Shown: positions 8,771 through 17,298, counted from the stretch's first letter. The stretch is 64,000 nt of DNA from DSCS01 sp035391585 (GCA_964574875.1 CAZNOX010000001.1:152982-216981); one strand, 5' to 3'. The notes: a model not told the origin generated them from the letters alone. Translations and numbers: made by a program.

Positions 8771-9896
8771 TCTTCAAGGCTCCGATCGTCACAAAGGTCC
8801 CGTTTTTGACGACCACAAGTTTCTTTTCAGGAGAGGCATTGTAAAGAGGGTCTCCCTGAGGGGAAAAGGAGATGGTCCCCTGAAGCCCCTGAAAATCCTT
8901 TATCCGGACGATAGTCTCTTTAAGATGCTTCACATCAGAGTCGTCTGACAGGGCCTGCTGGAGCACCAGAAGAGCTTCGAATGCGCTGTGTGCAGCATAA
9001 TCCGGACTTGAACGGTATCGCTCCTTGTAAAGTTCTCTGAACTTCAGATAAGCGGGATCAGTGTTGTCTTCGTCATAGTGCTGAAAAAAAATGACCCCTT
9101 CCCCTGATGTCCCTGCGTGGTAGATGAACTCCTTTGTCTTGGCCCAGATACAGGAGATGACAGGAAGATCCATCTTCATTTTTTCCATCTGCTGACAGAT
9201 CAATGCGGCATCCAGCCCGTTGACGATGAGGACCACACAGTCCGGCTCTTCGATTTCCAGCCCTCTGACCATGCTGTAATAGGAGACCTCATCACGGCTG
9301 TCGAATTTCATGGGGATCAGTGTGACTTCATGGTAGGATGTCAGGTCTTGCCGAAAGCTTTCATACCAGTTCAGCGTGTAACTGCTGTTGGACAGGTCGA
9401 TAAAGGCCGCGATCCGTTTGGGTTTGATGCTTCTCATGATATAAGCGGCAATATTACGCGTCTCATAACTGTTGGGAGGCTGGATACGGAAGAACCAGTC
9501 ATCGACTCCGGTCAAAGCATCTGTGGTCGCCGAAGGGCTCATGAGCAGGATCTTTCTCTTCTCCGCTTCTTCCACGGCTGCCATGGCTGCTGTGCTGGTG
9601 AGAGGGCCGATTATGGCCGCGGCCCCTTCTGAACTCAGGTCTTTTACCGCCTGGACTGTCCTGTGGGGATCCATGCCGTTGTCTTTGATGATGATTTTGA
9701 TCTCATGCCCGTCGATTCCTCCCCGTGAATTCAGAACATCCCGGGCCAGAAGAATCCCGTTTTTTGCAGAGAGGCCGAGGTCCGAACCTTTCCCGGTGAC
9801 ACATCCGATGAATCCGATTCTCACCGGCTGTTTCTGACAGGCTGCAGTAAGAAGGATGATGACGATCAGTAACAGCTTTTGTGCTTTCGTTCCCAT
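8751..9896 (-). CDS. Periplasmic binding lipoprotein, branched-chain amino acid type (Peripla_BP_6)
   Basis: A 381-residue receptor with lipobox LTAAC near residue 20, followed by the two-lobed type I periplasmic binding fold seen in LivJ-like proteins and sensor ectodomains (GFIGCVTGKGSDLGLSAKNG; IIGPLTSTAAMA; DYAAHSAFEALLVL). There are no permease or ATPase genes next to it. Instead it overlaps a Cache-type hybrid kinase, so I infer it presents its ligand to that kinase rather than feeding a transporter. The start at 9896 is set by TTGGAGG seven bases upstream; longer starts lack a ribosome site. It has its own promoter 48 bases after the propeller gene. Confidence 0.88.
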   Translation of the reverse strand: MGTKAQKLLLIVIILLTAACQKQPVRIGFIGCVTGKGSDLGLSAKNGILLARDVLNSRGGIDGHEIKIIIKDNGMDPHRTVQAVKDLSSEGAAAIIGPLTSTAAMAAVEEAEKRKILLMSPSATTDALTGVDDWFFRIQPPNSYETRNIAAYIMRSIKPKRIAAFIDLSNSSYTLNWYESFRQDLTSYHEVTLIPMKFDSRDEVSYYSMVRGLEIEEPDCVVLIVNGLDAALICQQMEKMKMDLPVISCIWAKTKEFIYHAGTSGEGVIFFQHYDEDNTDPAYLKFRELYKERYRSSPDYAAHSAFEALLVLQQALSDDSDVKHLKETIVRIKDFQGLQGTISFSPQGDPLYNASPEKKLVVVKNGTFVTIGALKSEGKQP

Positions 9897-9912
9897 GGAA
9901 ACCTCCAAGCTA

Positions 9913-9941
9913 AGTTTACCATGAGTTGTCACTGCTGACAA
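9913..9941 (-). promoter_or_regulatory. Promoter with palindromic operator for the binding protein-kinase pair
   Basis: On the minus strand TTGTCA (9941-9936), 17 bases, TAAACT (9918-9913). The -35 hexamer is one arm of a perfect 16-bp palindrome TTGTCA-GCAG-TGACAA (9941-9926), a typical repressor or activator site shape. Confidence 0.5.
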
Positions 9942-9944
9942 GAG

Positions 9945-11048
9945 CTATCCTCTGAAGAGGCCTTTCATCTCAGGAGGGACTCTGCAGACGACAATCGCGT
10001 TCATTCCTTCATCCCCCTTCTCCGGCTGACGATAAAGATAAAAAACAAGATGCCCCTCATCCATCCCCACCACCGATAGGATAGAGACATGCTCAAACAA
10101 AGGATGAGTCAGGACAAGGGCCAGCGTTCCCCGGGCCGTATCAAAAACGTAAAGGGTCCCGCGGAAATCCTCCAGGGAGAACCTGTTTCCCTGTCTTCTT
10201 ATCCGGAGTGAACACTCGGGAGCAGCCAGGACACCTTTGTGCAGAGCCATGGTCGAGATCACATGATCCCCCGCATTTGAGGTGAACCCCGGGCCGATGG
10301 CCCATTTCACAGGGACATACTCCTCCCTGTTTTCGACTCTGATCTCTTTAACCGTCTCAAGGTCTTCATTGAAAACCGTGATCCGGTAGGGGGCATTGAT
10401 GTGTCCCGCGTAAAGAAGACCCTCTTTGTCTTTGACAAGAGAAACACCCGAAAAAGGATCCCCGTCCCGGGGAACATCATGATTTCCGTTGGAGACCGTC
10501 TTCTCCACAGTCATGGAACGGACATCATACTTCCCCACCAGGGTCTCTCTCATCCCGCAATAATAGAGTGTCTCTCCTTCGAGTGTGAAATCAAGTATGG
10601 AATCAAGCCCTGACCGGGCATCCATTTGAAAACTGTCGGTAAAGGATCCGTCAAGGCTGAACATGTTCAGGCGTTTCATGAAAAAGTCGGGAATCATGAT
10701 GGTCCTGTCCTGGATCCTCACACCCATGGCCTGCAGAAACTCTCCGGGTCCTTTCCCCCTGGGAAAAGTGACCGTATGGGTCCGGCCGGTTTCTGGATGG
10801 AAAAAGAAGAGCCTGAAAGAGTCTTCAAACTCCTGAAGGTAATAGACTTCACCTTCATAGAGGCCCATACACATGACCAGATTACTCCGGACGAAATCCC
10901 TCACCTCGAGGCGTGCGACCTCTTGAAGAGCAATCGTCTGCACCGAGTCATCCATTCTGGAGACCACGGCCTCCTCTGAACTCCGGGCGCATCCTGAAAG
11001 AATGAGAAGAACCAGGGCTGCTGCCCCTGTCATGATCGAAGATCTCAT
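9945..11048 (-). CDS. 6-bladed beta-propeller lipoprotein (propeller 1)
   Basis: A 367-residue lipoprotein (lipobox LSGC, Cys20) of the 6-bladed beta-propeller family. It has the RGKGPGEF signature at about 97-104 and blade-like repeats such as RLNMFSLDGSFTDSF. The same GKGPGE motif near residue 100 recurs in three other proteins in this window. Family members are usually exported binding or scaffold proteins; no ligand can be assigned. The start at 11048 follows AAGGAGG; an upstream in-frame ATG at 11096 has none. The shared TGAAAC-N16-TGTC element lies just upstream. The binding-protein gene follows 48 bases after its stop. Confidence 0.85.
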   Translation of the reverse strand: MRSSIMTGAAALVLLILSGCARSSEEAVVSRMDDSVQTIALQEVARLEVRDFVRSNLVMCMGLYEGEVYYLQEFEDSFRLFFFHPETGRTHTVTFPRGKGPGEFLQAMGVRIQDRTIMIPDFFMKRLNMFSLDGSFTDSFQMDARSGLDSILDFTLEGETLYYCGMRETLVGKYDVRSMTVEKTVSNGNHDVPRDGDPFSGVSLVKDKEGLLYAGHINAPYRITVFNEDLETVKEIRVENREEYVPVKWAIGPGFTSNAGDHVISTMALHKGVLAAPECSLRIRRQGNRFSLEDFRGTLYVFDTARGTLALVLTHPLFEHVSILSVVGMDEGHLVFYLYRQPEKGDEGMNAIVVCRVPPEMKGLFRG

Positions 11049-11069
11049 CTTCCTCCTTTTTTTAATTAT

Positions 11070-11094
11070 GACAAAGACAGGAGGAATAAGTTTC
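11070..11094 (-). promoter_or_regulatory. ECF-sigma-like promoter element, propeller 1
   Basis: On the minus strand GTGAAAC (GAAAC at 11094-11090), 16 bases, TGTC (11073-11070) followed by ATAAT. It has the same architecture as the elements at 13703, 18501 and 54928. Confidence 0.55.
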
Positions 11095-11099
11095 ACGGA

Positions 11100-12002
11100 T
11101 CAGTAAAATTCTTTGATTTTTTGCAGGGGGAGAGGCCCGCGTATAAGCCTTCGCTCAGCATAAAGCCCTCCGTCATCCCGTGTGGAGACACGCCACAGGA
11201 CAAGGGAGAGGCGGCCCTTCTCGATCTCTATTCCGGTGATCCCTGCCCTGTGGACACCGTTGCCGGTATTGAAATAGGCTGTGGGGTCATGACCGGGCTC
11301 TGAAAAACGCGTCCTGTGGGTATGCCCCATGATGATGGCTCTCTTCCGGGACCGGGCCCAGCGGATGATCTTCCGCTCGATGATGCGTCTTTTTTTATAT
11401 TCCTGGGCCGGGCTTGACGGGTTGTGAAACCCCATGGTCTGAAGATGGACCCAGAAATAACGGACAAAGAAGCGCCCCACTTTCCAGAGCCTGTCATTGA
11501 GCCAGTCCCCCTGATGCCCATGGACGAGAAAAAGCTCCGCTTCTCCCCCTTTATAATCCAGCCGGAGTCCTTCATGGGCGTCCAGGCCGGTGAAGAGAGG
11601 GAGATACTTCCCGTTATAACTGTCGTAGAACCTGTGGAGGAAACGGCGCCGGACCCCTTCGTCTTTTCTTTCCATGTCGTGGTTTCCGAAGATCAGAGAC
11701 AAGCGTCCATGCTCATGCATTTTTATCATGATCTCGAATATCGTCTCATGAGCCTTATAGATATCCCAATAACGCTTGTTTTCCCACAACTCGTCGCCGT
11801 CACCCAGCTCGATGTAATGAAACCGGTGCTTGTCATAGTATTTTAAAGCATACTCAAAGAGATGCCTGTTTTGTGAAAAATCATCATTCTTGTTGTCTCT
11901 CCCCCTGTGGAGGTCGGAAAAGAGGATCACCCTGCTCTTGTCAGTGATGGGGAGAGAAGGAGCTTTTTTGTAGACCTGGTCTAACCGCCCGGCGATGCTC
12001 AT
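11100..12002 (-). CDS. Calcineurin-like metallophosphoesterase (LpxH-like)
   Basis: A 300-residue cytoplasmic protein with the full set of metallophosphoesterase motifs in order: DLH in FSDLHRG (about residue 30), GDGDE, GNHD (about 102-105), VHGHQGD and GHTHR near the C-terminal third. The pattern resembles UDP-2,3-diacylglucosamine pyrophosphatase-type enzymes, but substrate cannot be read from sequence. There is no Shine-Dalgarno; the -10 box ends six bases before the ATG, so translation may be leaderless. It is divergent to the small lipoprotein gene at 12097. Confidence 0.85.
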   Translation of the reverse strand: MSIAGRLDQVYKKAPSLPITDKSRVILFSDLHRGRDNKNDDFSQNRHLFEYALKYYDKHRFHYIELGDGDELWENKRYWDIYKAHETIFEIMIKMHEHGRLSLIFGNHDMERKDEGVRRRFLHRFYDSYNGKYLPLFTGLDAHEGLRLDYKGGEAELFLVHGHQGDWLNDRLWKVGRFFVRYFWVHLQTMGFHNPSSPAQEYKKRRIIERKIIRWARSRKRAIIMGHTHRTRFSEPGHDPTAYFNTGNGVHRAGITGIEIEKGRLSLVLWRVSTRDDGGLYAERRLIRGPLPLQKIKEFY

Positions 12003-12008
12003 GATTGT

Positions 12009-12037
12009 ATCATACCCCGGAAAGCCTCGGAAAACAA
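12009..12037 (-). promoter_or_regulatory. Promoter of phosphoesterase gene; leaderless candidate
   Basis: On the minus strand TTGTTT (12037-12032), 17 bases, TATGAT (12014-12009), six bases, ATG at 12002. The expected transcription start coincides with the start codon. Confidence 0.55.
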
Positions 12038-12096
12038 GAGGTATCTGCTTCGTGAATTGTCTTGTCTCGCCTGCTGCTGTGTGATATTCTCACAAC

Positions 12097-12537
12097 ATGC
12101 GTACCATATCCCTGTTCATTTTCAGCCTGCTTCTCTTGTCCTGCTTTGATGCCTCTTCGCAGAAAGAGGGGGATAGCCTCCCTGACCGCATCGCAGGGTC
12201 ACACCGTATTTCTTCTCCCCGCATGGGAAAGGGCTTACGGACCCATCTCTGGGTCCCCTTCCAGCTGAACGGACAATACATCAGCTTTGAGTCAGCGCCC
12301 CAACTCTCAGTCCAGGTGGTGGGACTGGGAAAGACGGCAAACGGAGAGCCCTTCCATTTTTCTGTTAAAATTGAGAAGATCAAGAGCGAAAATGACGGAT
12401 TTTCCCTCACACTTCTCTCATCGGAATTCCCGGTGGATTCAGTGGACTATGTGGATGTCAACTATCTGGCCATGACAGACTGTAAAGGGGCCGGATGTGT
12501 CTCACAGCCCCCATGCGGATCCTGCTGTCTCCAGTAA
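12097..12537 (+). CDS. Small lipoprotein with cysteine-rich C-terminal tail
   Basis: A 146-residue lipoprotein (lipobox LLSC, Cys16) with a beta-rich middle and five cysteines packed into the last 18 residues (C129, C134, C140, C143, C144; the end reads CGSCCLQ). I do not recognise the family. The tail could bind metal or form disulfides. There is no Shine-Dalgarno; a possible extended -10 (TG-T-GATATT, 12080-12088) lies eight bases upstream, so this may also be leaderless. It ends eight bases before the convergent propeller 2 gene. Confidence 0.75.
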   Translation: MRTISLFIFSLLLLSCFDASSQKEGDSLPDRIAGSHRISSPRMGKGLRTHLWVPFQLNGQYISFESAPQLSVQVVGLGKTANGEPFHFSVKIEKIKSENDGFSLTLLSSEFPVDSVDYVDVNYLAMTDCKGAGCVSQPPCGSCCLQ

Positions 12538-12545
12538 CGAGTCTC

Positions 12546-13682
12546 TTACCAGCCCGCTTTATAGACGGTATTGGCGCCTTCTCTCATGCGTCCTTCTTTG
12601 TCTGTCTGGAACGGAGCATAAAAATAGAGGCCGTCTTCCAAAGCCAGGAGAGAAAAGGAGAGAATGGTCTTCAAAAAAGGGTAACGGCGTCTTTCCAGAA
12701 AAACTCCCTTTTCGGCGTCAAAGACATCCACAAATCCGGTTTTTAACTCGGGTATGGGTTTTCGTTCTCCTTTGATCGAGGCTCCGTCCCATTCATATTC
12801 AGCATAGCCCCCTGTCCCCCTCAGAACATAGACCTTTCCGCCCGCAGCGCAGACCCCTTCCGTGGTTCTGGCCCCCTGCATCTGAAAACGTCTGTTGGGA
12901 AAGACGACAGGGGCGCTGCTCAGGATCTCCGTCCATCCGTCTTCGATGGTGTTGATCCAGACAAGCTTCAGGTCTTTGTCATATTTCCTGATCTCATAAC
13001 GGTCTTTTCGGCCGTTGAAGACAAAAAAGAGGTTTCCCCGGTCATCTGTATCTTTGATCAGGAGATTCTTCGTCATGGCATCCTGCCCGTCCCGGGCATC
13101 ACTGTCGATCTTTGCAACCATCTTCCCGTCTGTGCCGAGTTTCACCACCAGAGGCATCCGGACCGGCCCGATATAAAAAGCTCCATCAGCTGCATCGACG
13201 GATACACCGCCGTATGAAACAGAAAAAGAGAGGTCGGAGAAGAGGATGGAATCATCATATTCACACTGGTCATTAAAGCATTCCATCCCGTTTTTCTGAA
13301 AGTCAAGGATATAGATCTTCCCGTTCCCCACGGACAATGACGCCGGCCACTGCACTTCTCCGGGGCCTTTTCCCGATATCAGAGGTTTTTCTGTGAGGAG
13401 AGTCATCTCCCGGTTGAAAAGAGAGATCATGACCGTCTTCCCGTCTGTCTGCGTCAGGGCGGCCAAACGTTGATCTTTATCCGCATCGGCATGCCAAAGT
13501 AATAATCTCTTGTCCGGGTCCAAGGGAAATGCAGCGAGAAGAGCCGCTTCATGCCCGCAATCTTTATCGATCCGTGTGGTGATGAGGCTGACCCCCTCTT
13601 TTCTTTCGATCTTCGTGACAGGTGATGAACAGGCTCCCAGTATCATGATCATGATTGCAGCATAAAACGCTCTTTTTCTCAT
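12546..13682 (-). CDS. 6-bladed beta-propeller lipoprotein (propeller 2)
   Basis: A 378-residue lipoprotein (lipobox LGAC, Cys18) with SGKGPGEV at about 103-110, directly followed by a blade repeat (IYILDFQKNGMECF). It is closest in layout to propeller 4: both contain a LYVLRG/VYVLRG motif and an EIRKYD repeat. The start at 13682 is set by AAAGGAGG. It is divergent from the MATE gene, and the two upstream regions share an inverted repeat. Confidence 0.85.
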   Translation of the reverse strand: MRKRAFYAAIMIMILGACSSPVTKIERKEGVSLITTRIDKDCGHEAALLAAFPLDPDKRLLLWHADADKDQRLAALTQTDGKTVMISLFNREMTLLTEKPLISGKGPGEVQWPASLSVGNGKIYILDFQKNGMECFNDQCEYDDSILFSDLSFSVSYGGVSVDAADGAFYIGPVRMPLVVKLGTDGKMVAKIDSDARDGQDAMTKNLLIKDTDDRGNLFFVFNGRKDRYEIRKYDKDLKLVWINTIEDGWTEILSSAPVVFPNRRFQMQGARTTEGVCAAGGKVYVLRGTGGYAEYEWDGASIKGERKPIPELKTGFVDVFDAEKGVFLERRRYPFLKTILSFSLLALEDGLYFYAPFQTDKEGRMREGANTVYKAGW

Positions 13683-13702
13683 CAGTCCTCCTTTGTGAAA
13701 AA

Positions 13703-13728
13703 GACAGGAAAGCGAAACTTTTTGTTTC
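13703..13728 (-). promoter_or_regulatory. ECF-sigma-like element, propeller 2, inside an inverted repeat
   Basis: On the minus strand TGAAAC (GAAAC at 13728-13724), 17 bases, TGTC (13706-13703). GAAAC also occurs on the plus strand at 13714-13718, making a perfect GAAAC-TTTTT-GTTTC inverted repeat (13714-13728) shared with the divergent MATE promoter region. A TATAGT near 13738 could be the -10 for the MATE gene. Confidence 0.45.
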
Positions 13729-13806
13729 ACCGGCGTGTATAGTGAAGAGATCCTCTTGTCTTTTCTTCATAAAGAGGCTATTTTCATTCAAGCAAAGGAG
13801 TTTTTG

Positions 13807-15165
13807 ATGACCCATGACCTCACCCGCGGCAATATCCTGAAAAACCTCCTCATGGTCTCGATCCCCACAATGATCGGATTCAGTGCTCAGATGATCTATG
13901 ATATTGTGGATATTTTCTGGCTCGGGCGGATATCGGGACAAGCCATTGCCGGGGTTACGGTCTTTTCCACGATCTTCTGGATCGTCGAATCCCTGAACGA
14001 GGTCATCGGCGTGAGCTCCATCTCCCTCATCTCACAGGCTTTCGGAAAAAAAGACATCCCCGGGACAAACCGGGCCATCGAACAGACGATCACCTTCAAA
14101 TTCATCGTTGCAGCCCTTGCCGCCCTCTTTCTGGCTCTCTTCCTCAAACCCATCATGGGGTTCTTCACCGATGCCGCTGTCACATCCATGGGGCTGGAAT
14201 ACGGATACCTTCGTCTCTTCTTTCTGCCCATTATGTTTTCCTCATATTCAGTGAATACGGCTTTACGCTGTATCGGTGACGCCCGGACCCCCATGTTTAT
14301 CATGCTGGGGACAAGTCTTTTCAACCTTATTCTGGACCCCTTCCTCATTTTTGAGACTGTTCCGGTGGTGGGATGCCCCGGAGCCGGGCTGGGGATCTTC
14401 GGAGCAGCCCTGGCCACGATCTTCTCCCAGACACTTGCTTTTCTCACAGGCTTTGCGCTCCTTTTTTCGGGAAAAAGGGGGATCAAACCCTCATTGAAAA
14501 GACTTTTCCGGCTTGACAGGACGCTGGATAAAAAACTCATGACCATCGGACTTCCCAATGGAGTGGAGATCTTTCTGCGGAACATCTCCATGGCGGCCAT
14601 TTTAAAATATGTCTCCATCTTCGGCACAGCCGCTATCGCCGCCTACGGGATCGGAGGGCGCCTCATCGGAATCGCTTTTATGCCGCTCGTGGGGCTCTCC
14701 ATGGGAGGGTCGGCGATCGTGGGCCAATGCCTTGGCGCGGAAAACATCTCCAGGGCCAGAGAGACCTGCCGGATCTCAGCGCTTCTATCAGCCTCTGTCA
14801 TGGCTCTTTTTACGGCTGTTGCTGTCTTCTGGGGAAAGTTTTTTATCAGGCTTTTTTCAGACAATCCCGAAGTGATCTCCATGGGAGCTGATTTTCTCCG
14901 CTATGCGACCTTTGCACTCATCTTCATCGGGATCGGATTCGGACTCTCCATTGCATTCTCCGGGTCAGGCTACAACCTTCCCTTTCTCGTTTCGAGTATC
15001 ATCGGACGCTGGGCGTTTCAGATCCCGTTTCTCATCATCACCGTGACCCTGCTCAACGCCCCTCTCCTTTTTGTCTGGCTCTCTTTTATCATCGGAGATA
15101 TCGCTGAACTCTCATCCCTGGTCCTCTTTTACAGACAGGGAAAATGGCAGACGAAGCGGGTATAA
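13807..15165 (+). CDS. MATE-family multidrug/cation antiporter
   Basis: A 452-residue inner-membrane protein with about twelve transmembrane helices and the duplicated MatE architecture (first half about 10-210, second about 235-440). Typical segments are MIYDIVDIFWLGRISG near the N-terminus and the matching second-half helix around IPLVGLSMGG-like GGSAIVGQ. By family it exports organic cations or drugs with Na+ or H+. The start at 13807 is set by AAAGGAG; the upstream in-frame start at 13735 has none. It is followed by a bidirectional terminator. Confidence 0.92.
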   Translation: MTHDLTRGNILKNLLMVSIPTMIGFSAQMIYDIVDIFWLGRISGQAIAGVTVFSTIFWIVESLNEVIGVSSISLISQAFGKKDIPGTNRAIEQTITFKFIVAALAALFLALFLKPIMGFFTDAAVTSMGLEYGYLRLFFLPIMFSSYSVNTALRCIGDARTPMFIMLGTSLFNLILDPFLIFETVPVVGCPGAGLGIFGAALATIFSQTLAFLTGFALLFSGKRGIKPSLKRLFRLDRTLDKKLMTIGLPNGVEIFLRNISMAAILKYVSIFGTAAIAAYGIGGRLIGIAFMPLVGLSMGGSAIVGQCLGAENISRARETCRISALLSASVMALFTAVAVFWGKFFIRLFSDNPEVISMGADFLRYATFALIFIGIGFGLSIAFSGSGYNLPFLVSSIIGRWAFQIPFLIITVTLLNAPLLFVWLSFIIGDIAELSSLVLFYRQGKWQTKRV

Positions 15166-15195
15166 AAAAAGGGCCGCTTCCTGAGGAAACGGCCC
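15164..15195. terminator. Intrinsic terminator between convergent genes
   Basis: A hairpin GGGCCGCTTCC-TGA-GGAAACGGCCC (15171-15195, one mismatch) is flanked by a seven-A run at 15164-15170. Read on the minus strand it is a classic stem plus T7, terminating the 15220 gene; it may also stop the MATE transcript. Confidence 0.88.
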
Positions 15196-15219
15196 TGTGC
15201 TCTTATCGGCTCTGTCCGT

Positions 15220-16170
15220 TCACCATGTCACTTCAATGGGAATGGATCCCAGTTCAAGAGCATCGTCCACATTGGAATCGAAAAAACGGACTTCATATTT
15301 CCCCGGCTTGGACGGGGCTTCCAGCTCCACAGTCCCTTCAGTCTCTTCCATCCCCACATAAGCAAAGGGGTACCCGTATTCACTGTTGTTCTCAGAGCTG
15401 GCCACCTGGTCGTTATGAGGAACATCCGGTGTGACAAAACCGAACCAGGTCCCGTTGCGGAGGAAGACATTGGTCTTGTAAGTCACCTGAAACCGTTCCC
15501 CGGCCTTCACAACGCTTTTGGATGACGAGAGGGATGTCTCAGGCTTGAGAGAAGCCACTTGAAACACGATGCGGGAGATCTCATACCCGGTGGGATCCAT
15601 GGATGTGTAGGCGCGCAGATGATAGGTCCCGGGTTCTGAAGGGGCATCAAACTCCAGATAGTCTTCGCGTTTCGGGTCCATCCCGCCTTCAACGATAAAA
15701 TAATCCCTCACAGCTTCTCCGTTGAGTTTCGGAACATCAGCCGAAAACATCCCCACCCAGCACCCGTCCCGGAACTCCGGGTTCATCGTTGAAAAATAGA
15801 CGGTCATGGGCTCATTGGGAAAATATCTCAGCTTATTCGCCAGGATATAATGGACCGTGATGGCCTTTTTTTCCAAAACAGTCCCCGGGCTGTCAGGCAG
15901 GACAATGGTCAACTCATAGACCCCCTGCTTGTCAGGTGTGGTGAAATTGACCTCTTCGCCGTTGACGACCACGGGATACTGTTCCAAAGTCTTTTTTCCG
16001 TCGGAGAAAACAGCCAGAAGAGTCTCAGTCACATCTTTCTGTGCCACGGTGACCCCCAGACGGCTTTGGGGCAGGAAGGTATCGCCGTTCGTCCTGAGTT
16101 TCAGTTCGCCGGCCGTGAGCCCCGCTGCTGTAAAAATGACCAAGAGAATAAGAAGAACTTTGCCTTTCAT
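15220..16170 (-). CDS. Exported protein with three Ig-like beta-sandwich repeats
   Basis: A 316-residue protein with a signal peptide (about 1-20, cleavage after LTA). The mature part is three repeated modules of about 100 residues, each ending in a related strand: FTTPDKQGVYEL (about 76-87), FDAPSEPGTYHL (174-185) and LEAPSKPGKYEV (283-294). Modules 2 and 3 also share DGCWVGMFSADVP / NGTWFGFVTPDVP. No catalytic motif is visible, so a structural or binding role in the periplasm or on the surface is likely. The start follows AAAGGAG, and a sigma70-type promoter precedes it. Confidence 0.8.
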   Translation of the reverse strand: MKGKVLLILLVIFTAAGLTAGELKLRTNGDTFLPQSRLGVTVAQKDVTETLLAVFSDGKKTLEQYPVVVNGEEVNFTTPDKQGVYELTIVLPDSPGTVLEKKAITVHYILANKLRYFPNEPMTVYFSTMNPEFRDGCWVGMFSADVPKLNGEAVRDYFIVEGGMDPKREDYLEFDAPSEPGTYHLRAYTSMDPTGYEISRIVFQVASLKPETSLSSSKSVVKAGERFQVTYKTNVFLRNGTWFGFVTPDVPHNDQVASSENNSEYGYPFAYVGMEETEGTVELEAPSKPGKYEVRFFDSNVDDALELGSIPIEVTW

Positions 16171-16198
16171 TTCCCGATCTCCTTTCGTTAATCTCCAA

Positions 16199-16226
16199 TT
16201 TATATCTTGTTTTTAAAAAAAATCAA
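16199..16226 (-). promoter_or_regulatory. Sigma70-type promoter for the Ig-like protein gene
   Basis: On the minus strand TTGATT (16226-16221), 16 bases, TATAAA (16204-16199), with an AT-rich spacer. Confidence 0.55.
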
Positions 16227-16293
16227 GGAAAAGAGAGAGGGCATTTTCCCGAAAATCATAAAAAGGAAGGAGAGAGGACAATGACCCCGTCCC

Positions 16294-17298
16294 CTAGTCC
16301 AGTTCCGAACGTGTTCCGTCAGCCCACTCCAGAAAAAGTTTCCCGTCGTGTTCTGAAAACCCGGAGGGAACCGTCTTTTCCTCATTATGGGCATCACCCC
16401 TGTCTCTCCATGGAGCAGGGTAGGGAAGATGAAAGATAAGGTAAGCGGTCTCTTTCATCCGTTCGGGGTCGATATACTGGCCGTAAGCTATACACCATCT
16501 CCTGTCGGGACTCACCTCCAGGAGATCCAGGATCAGAGAGGGATCGCGGTAGAGGATCTTTTCCGGCGCCCCCTTCCGGCGATAATAGATCATCCCGTTA
16601 CGGGCTTCCACTGAAGTGATCTCCATGGTCTTTTCGTGAAAAATGCGGATCTCGCTCAGGCAGGTATCATCCCATTGTGATCCGGAATAGACAGCTGAGA
16701 TCTTGAGCTCAAGGAGATAACAGGACTCATAGGCCTTGGGATACCCCTTGATCATCGAAAAGGCTTCAAAAGCCCGGTCCAGAGTCTCTCTTTTCCCGTC
16801 GATCTCATCCCAGGGAAGGGAGAGCTGAAGAACCTGAAGCTCCCGTGTGTCCTTTATCTTCAGGGAGAGGGGTTCAGAGGCCGGTCTGGTGAGCAGAAGC
16901 GGCCCCTGTTCAGTGACATACCCTGAAGGGGTGTATCCCCGTTCCACTGTGAGGGTCAGCTCTTTGACTCGGTTGTTCTTTGAAAAGAGGGCCGGGGACC
17001 GGGCAAAGCCGTTGATCAGAGCCATGGTATCGGCTCCATGGGGGATGATCATGGTGATCGTCTCTCCTGCTCCACTTCCCTCTTTCCCTTCGACCCATGA
17101 AGATCCGGCATACCCGTCAAAAAGATTCTGCATCCGGTAATCCTGCCCCGGTTCTTCAAGTGTCGATGAGGCCCTGTAGATCTCACCCATGTAGTCGCTG
17201 AACGTCCGGGACAGAAAAGTCATCGGAGCCTCCTCACCCCGGAGAGCTCCGGTGAGTGCAACCATGATCATGACAACGACGAAACCTCTTCTTCCCAT
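16294..17298 (-). CDS. Exported protein with NADase-type glycan-binding (discoidin-like) domain
   Basis: A 334-residue protein with a signal peptide (about 1-21). Residues 40-225 match the discoidin-like module called the NADase-type glycan-binding domain: NLFDG (58-62), SWVEG (67-71), a GxGE turn (GAGET), INGF (95-98) and NNRVKE (108-113), with a final strand ISAVYSGSQWDDTCLSEI near 210. The C-terminal 100 residues are not recognised. There is no NADase catalytic region here, so binding of glycan or cell wall is the likely role. The start at 17298 follows AAAGGAG. A TATACT is present at about 17339-17334. Confidence 0.72.
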   Translation of the reverse strand: MGRRGFVVVMIMVALTGALRGEEAPMTFLSRTFSDYMGEIYRASSTLEEPGQDYRMQNLFDGYAGSSWVEGKEGSGAGETITMIIPHGADTMALINGFARSPALFSKNNRVKELTLTVERGYTPSGYVTEQGPLLLTRPASEPLSLKIKDTRELQVLQLSLPWDEIDGKRETLDRAFEAFSMIKGYPKAYESCYLLELKISAVYSGSQWDDTCLSEIRIFHEKTMEITSVEARNGMIYYRRKGAPEKILYRDPSLILDLLEVSPDRRWCIAYGQYIDPERMKETAYLIFHLPYPAPWRDRGDAHNEEKTVPSGFSEHDGKLFLEWADGTRSELD

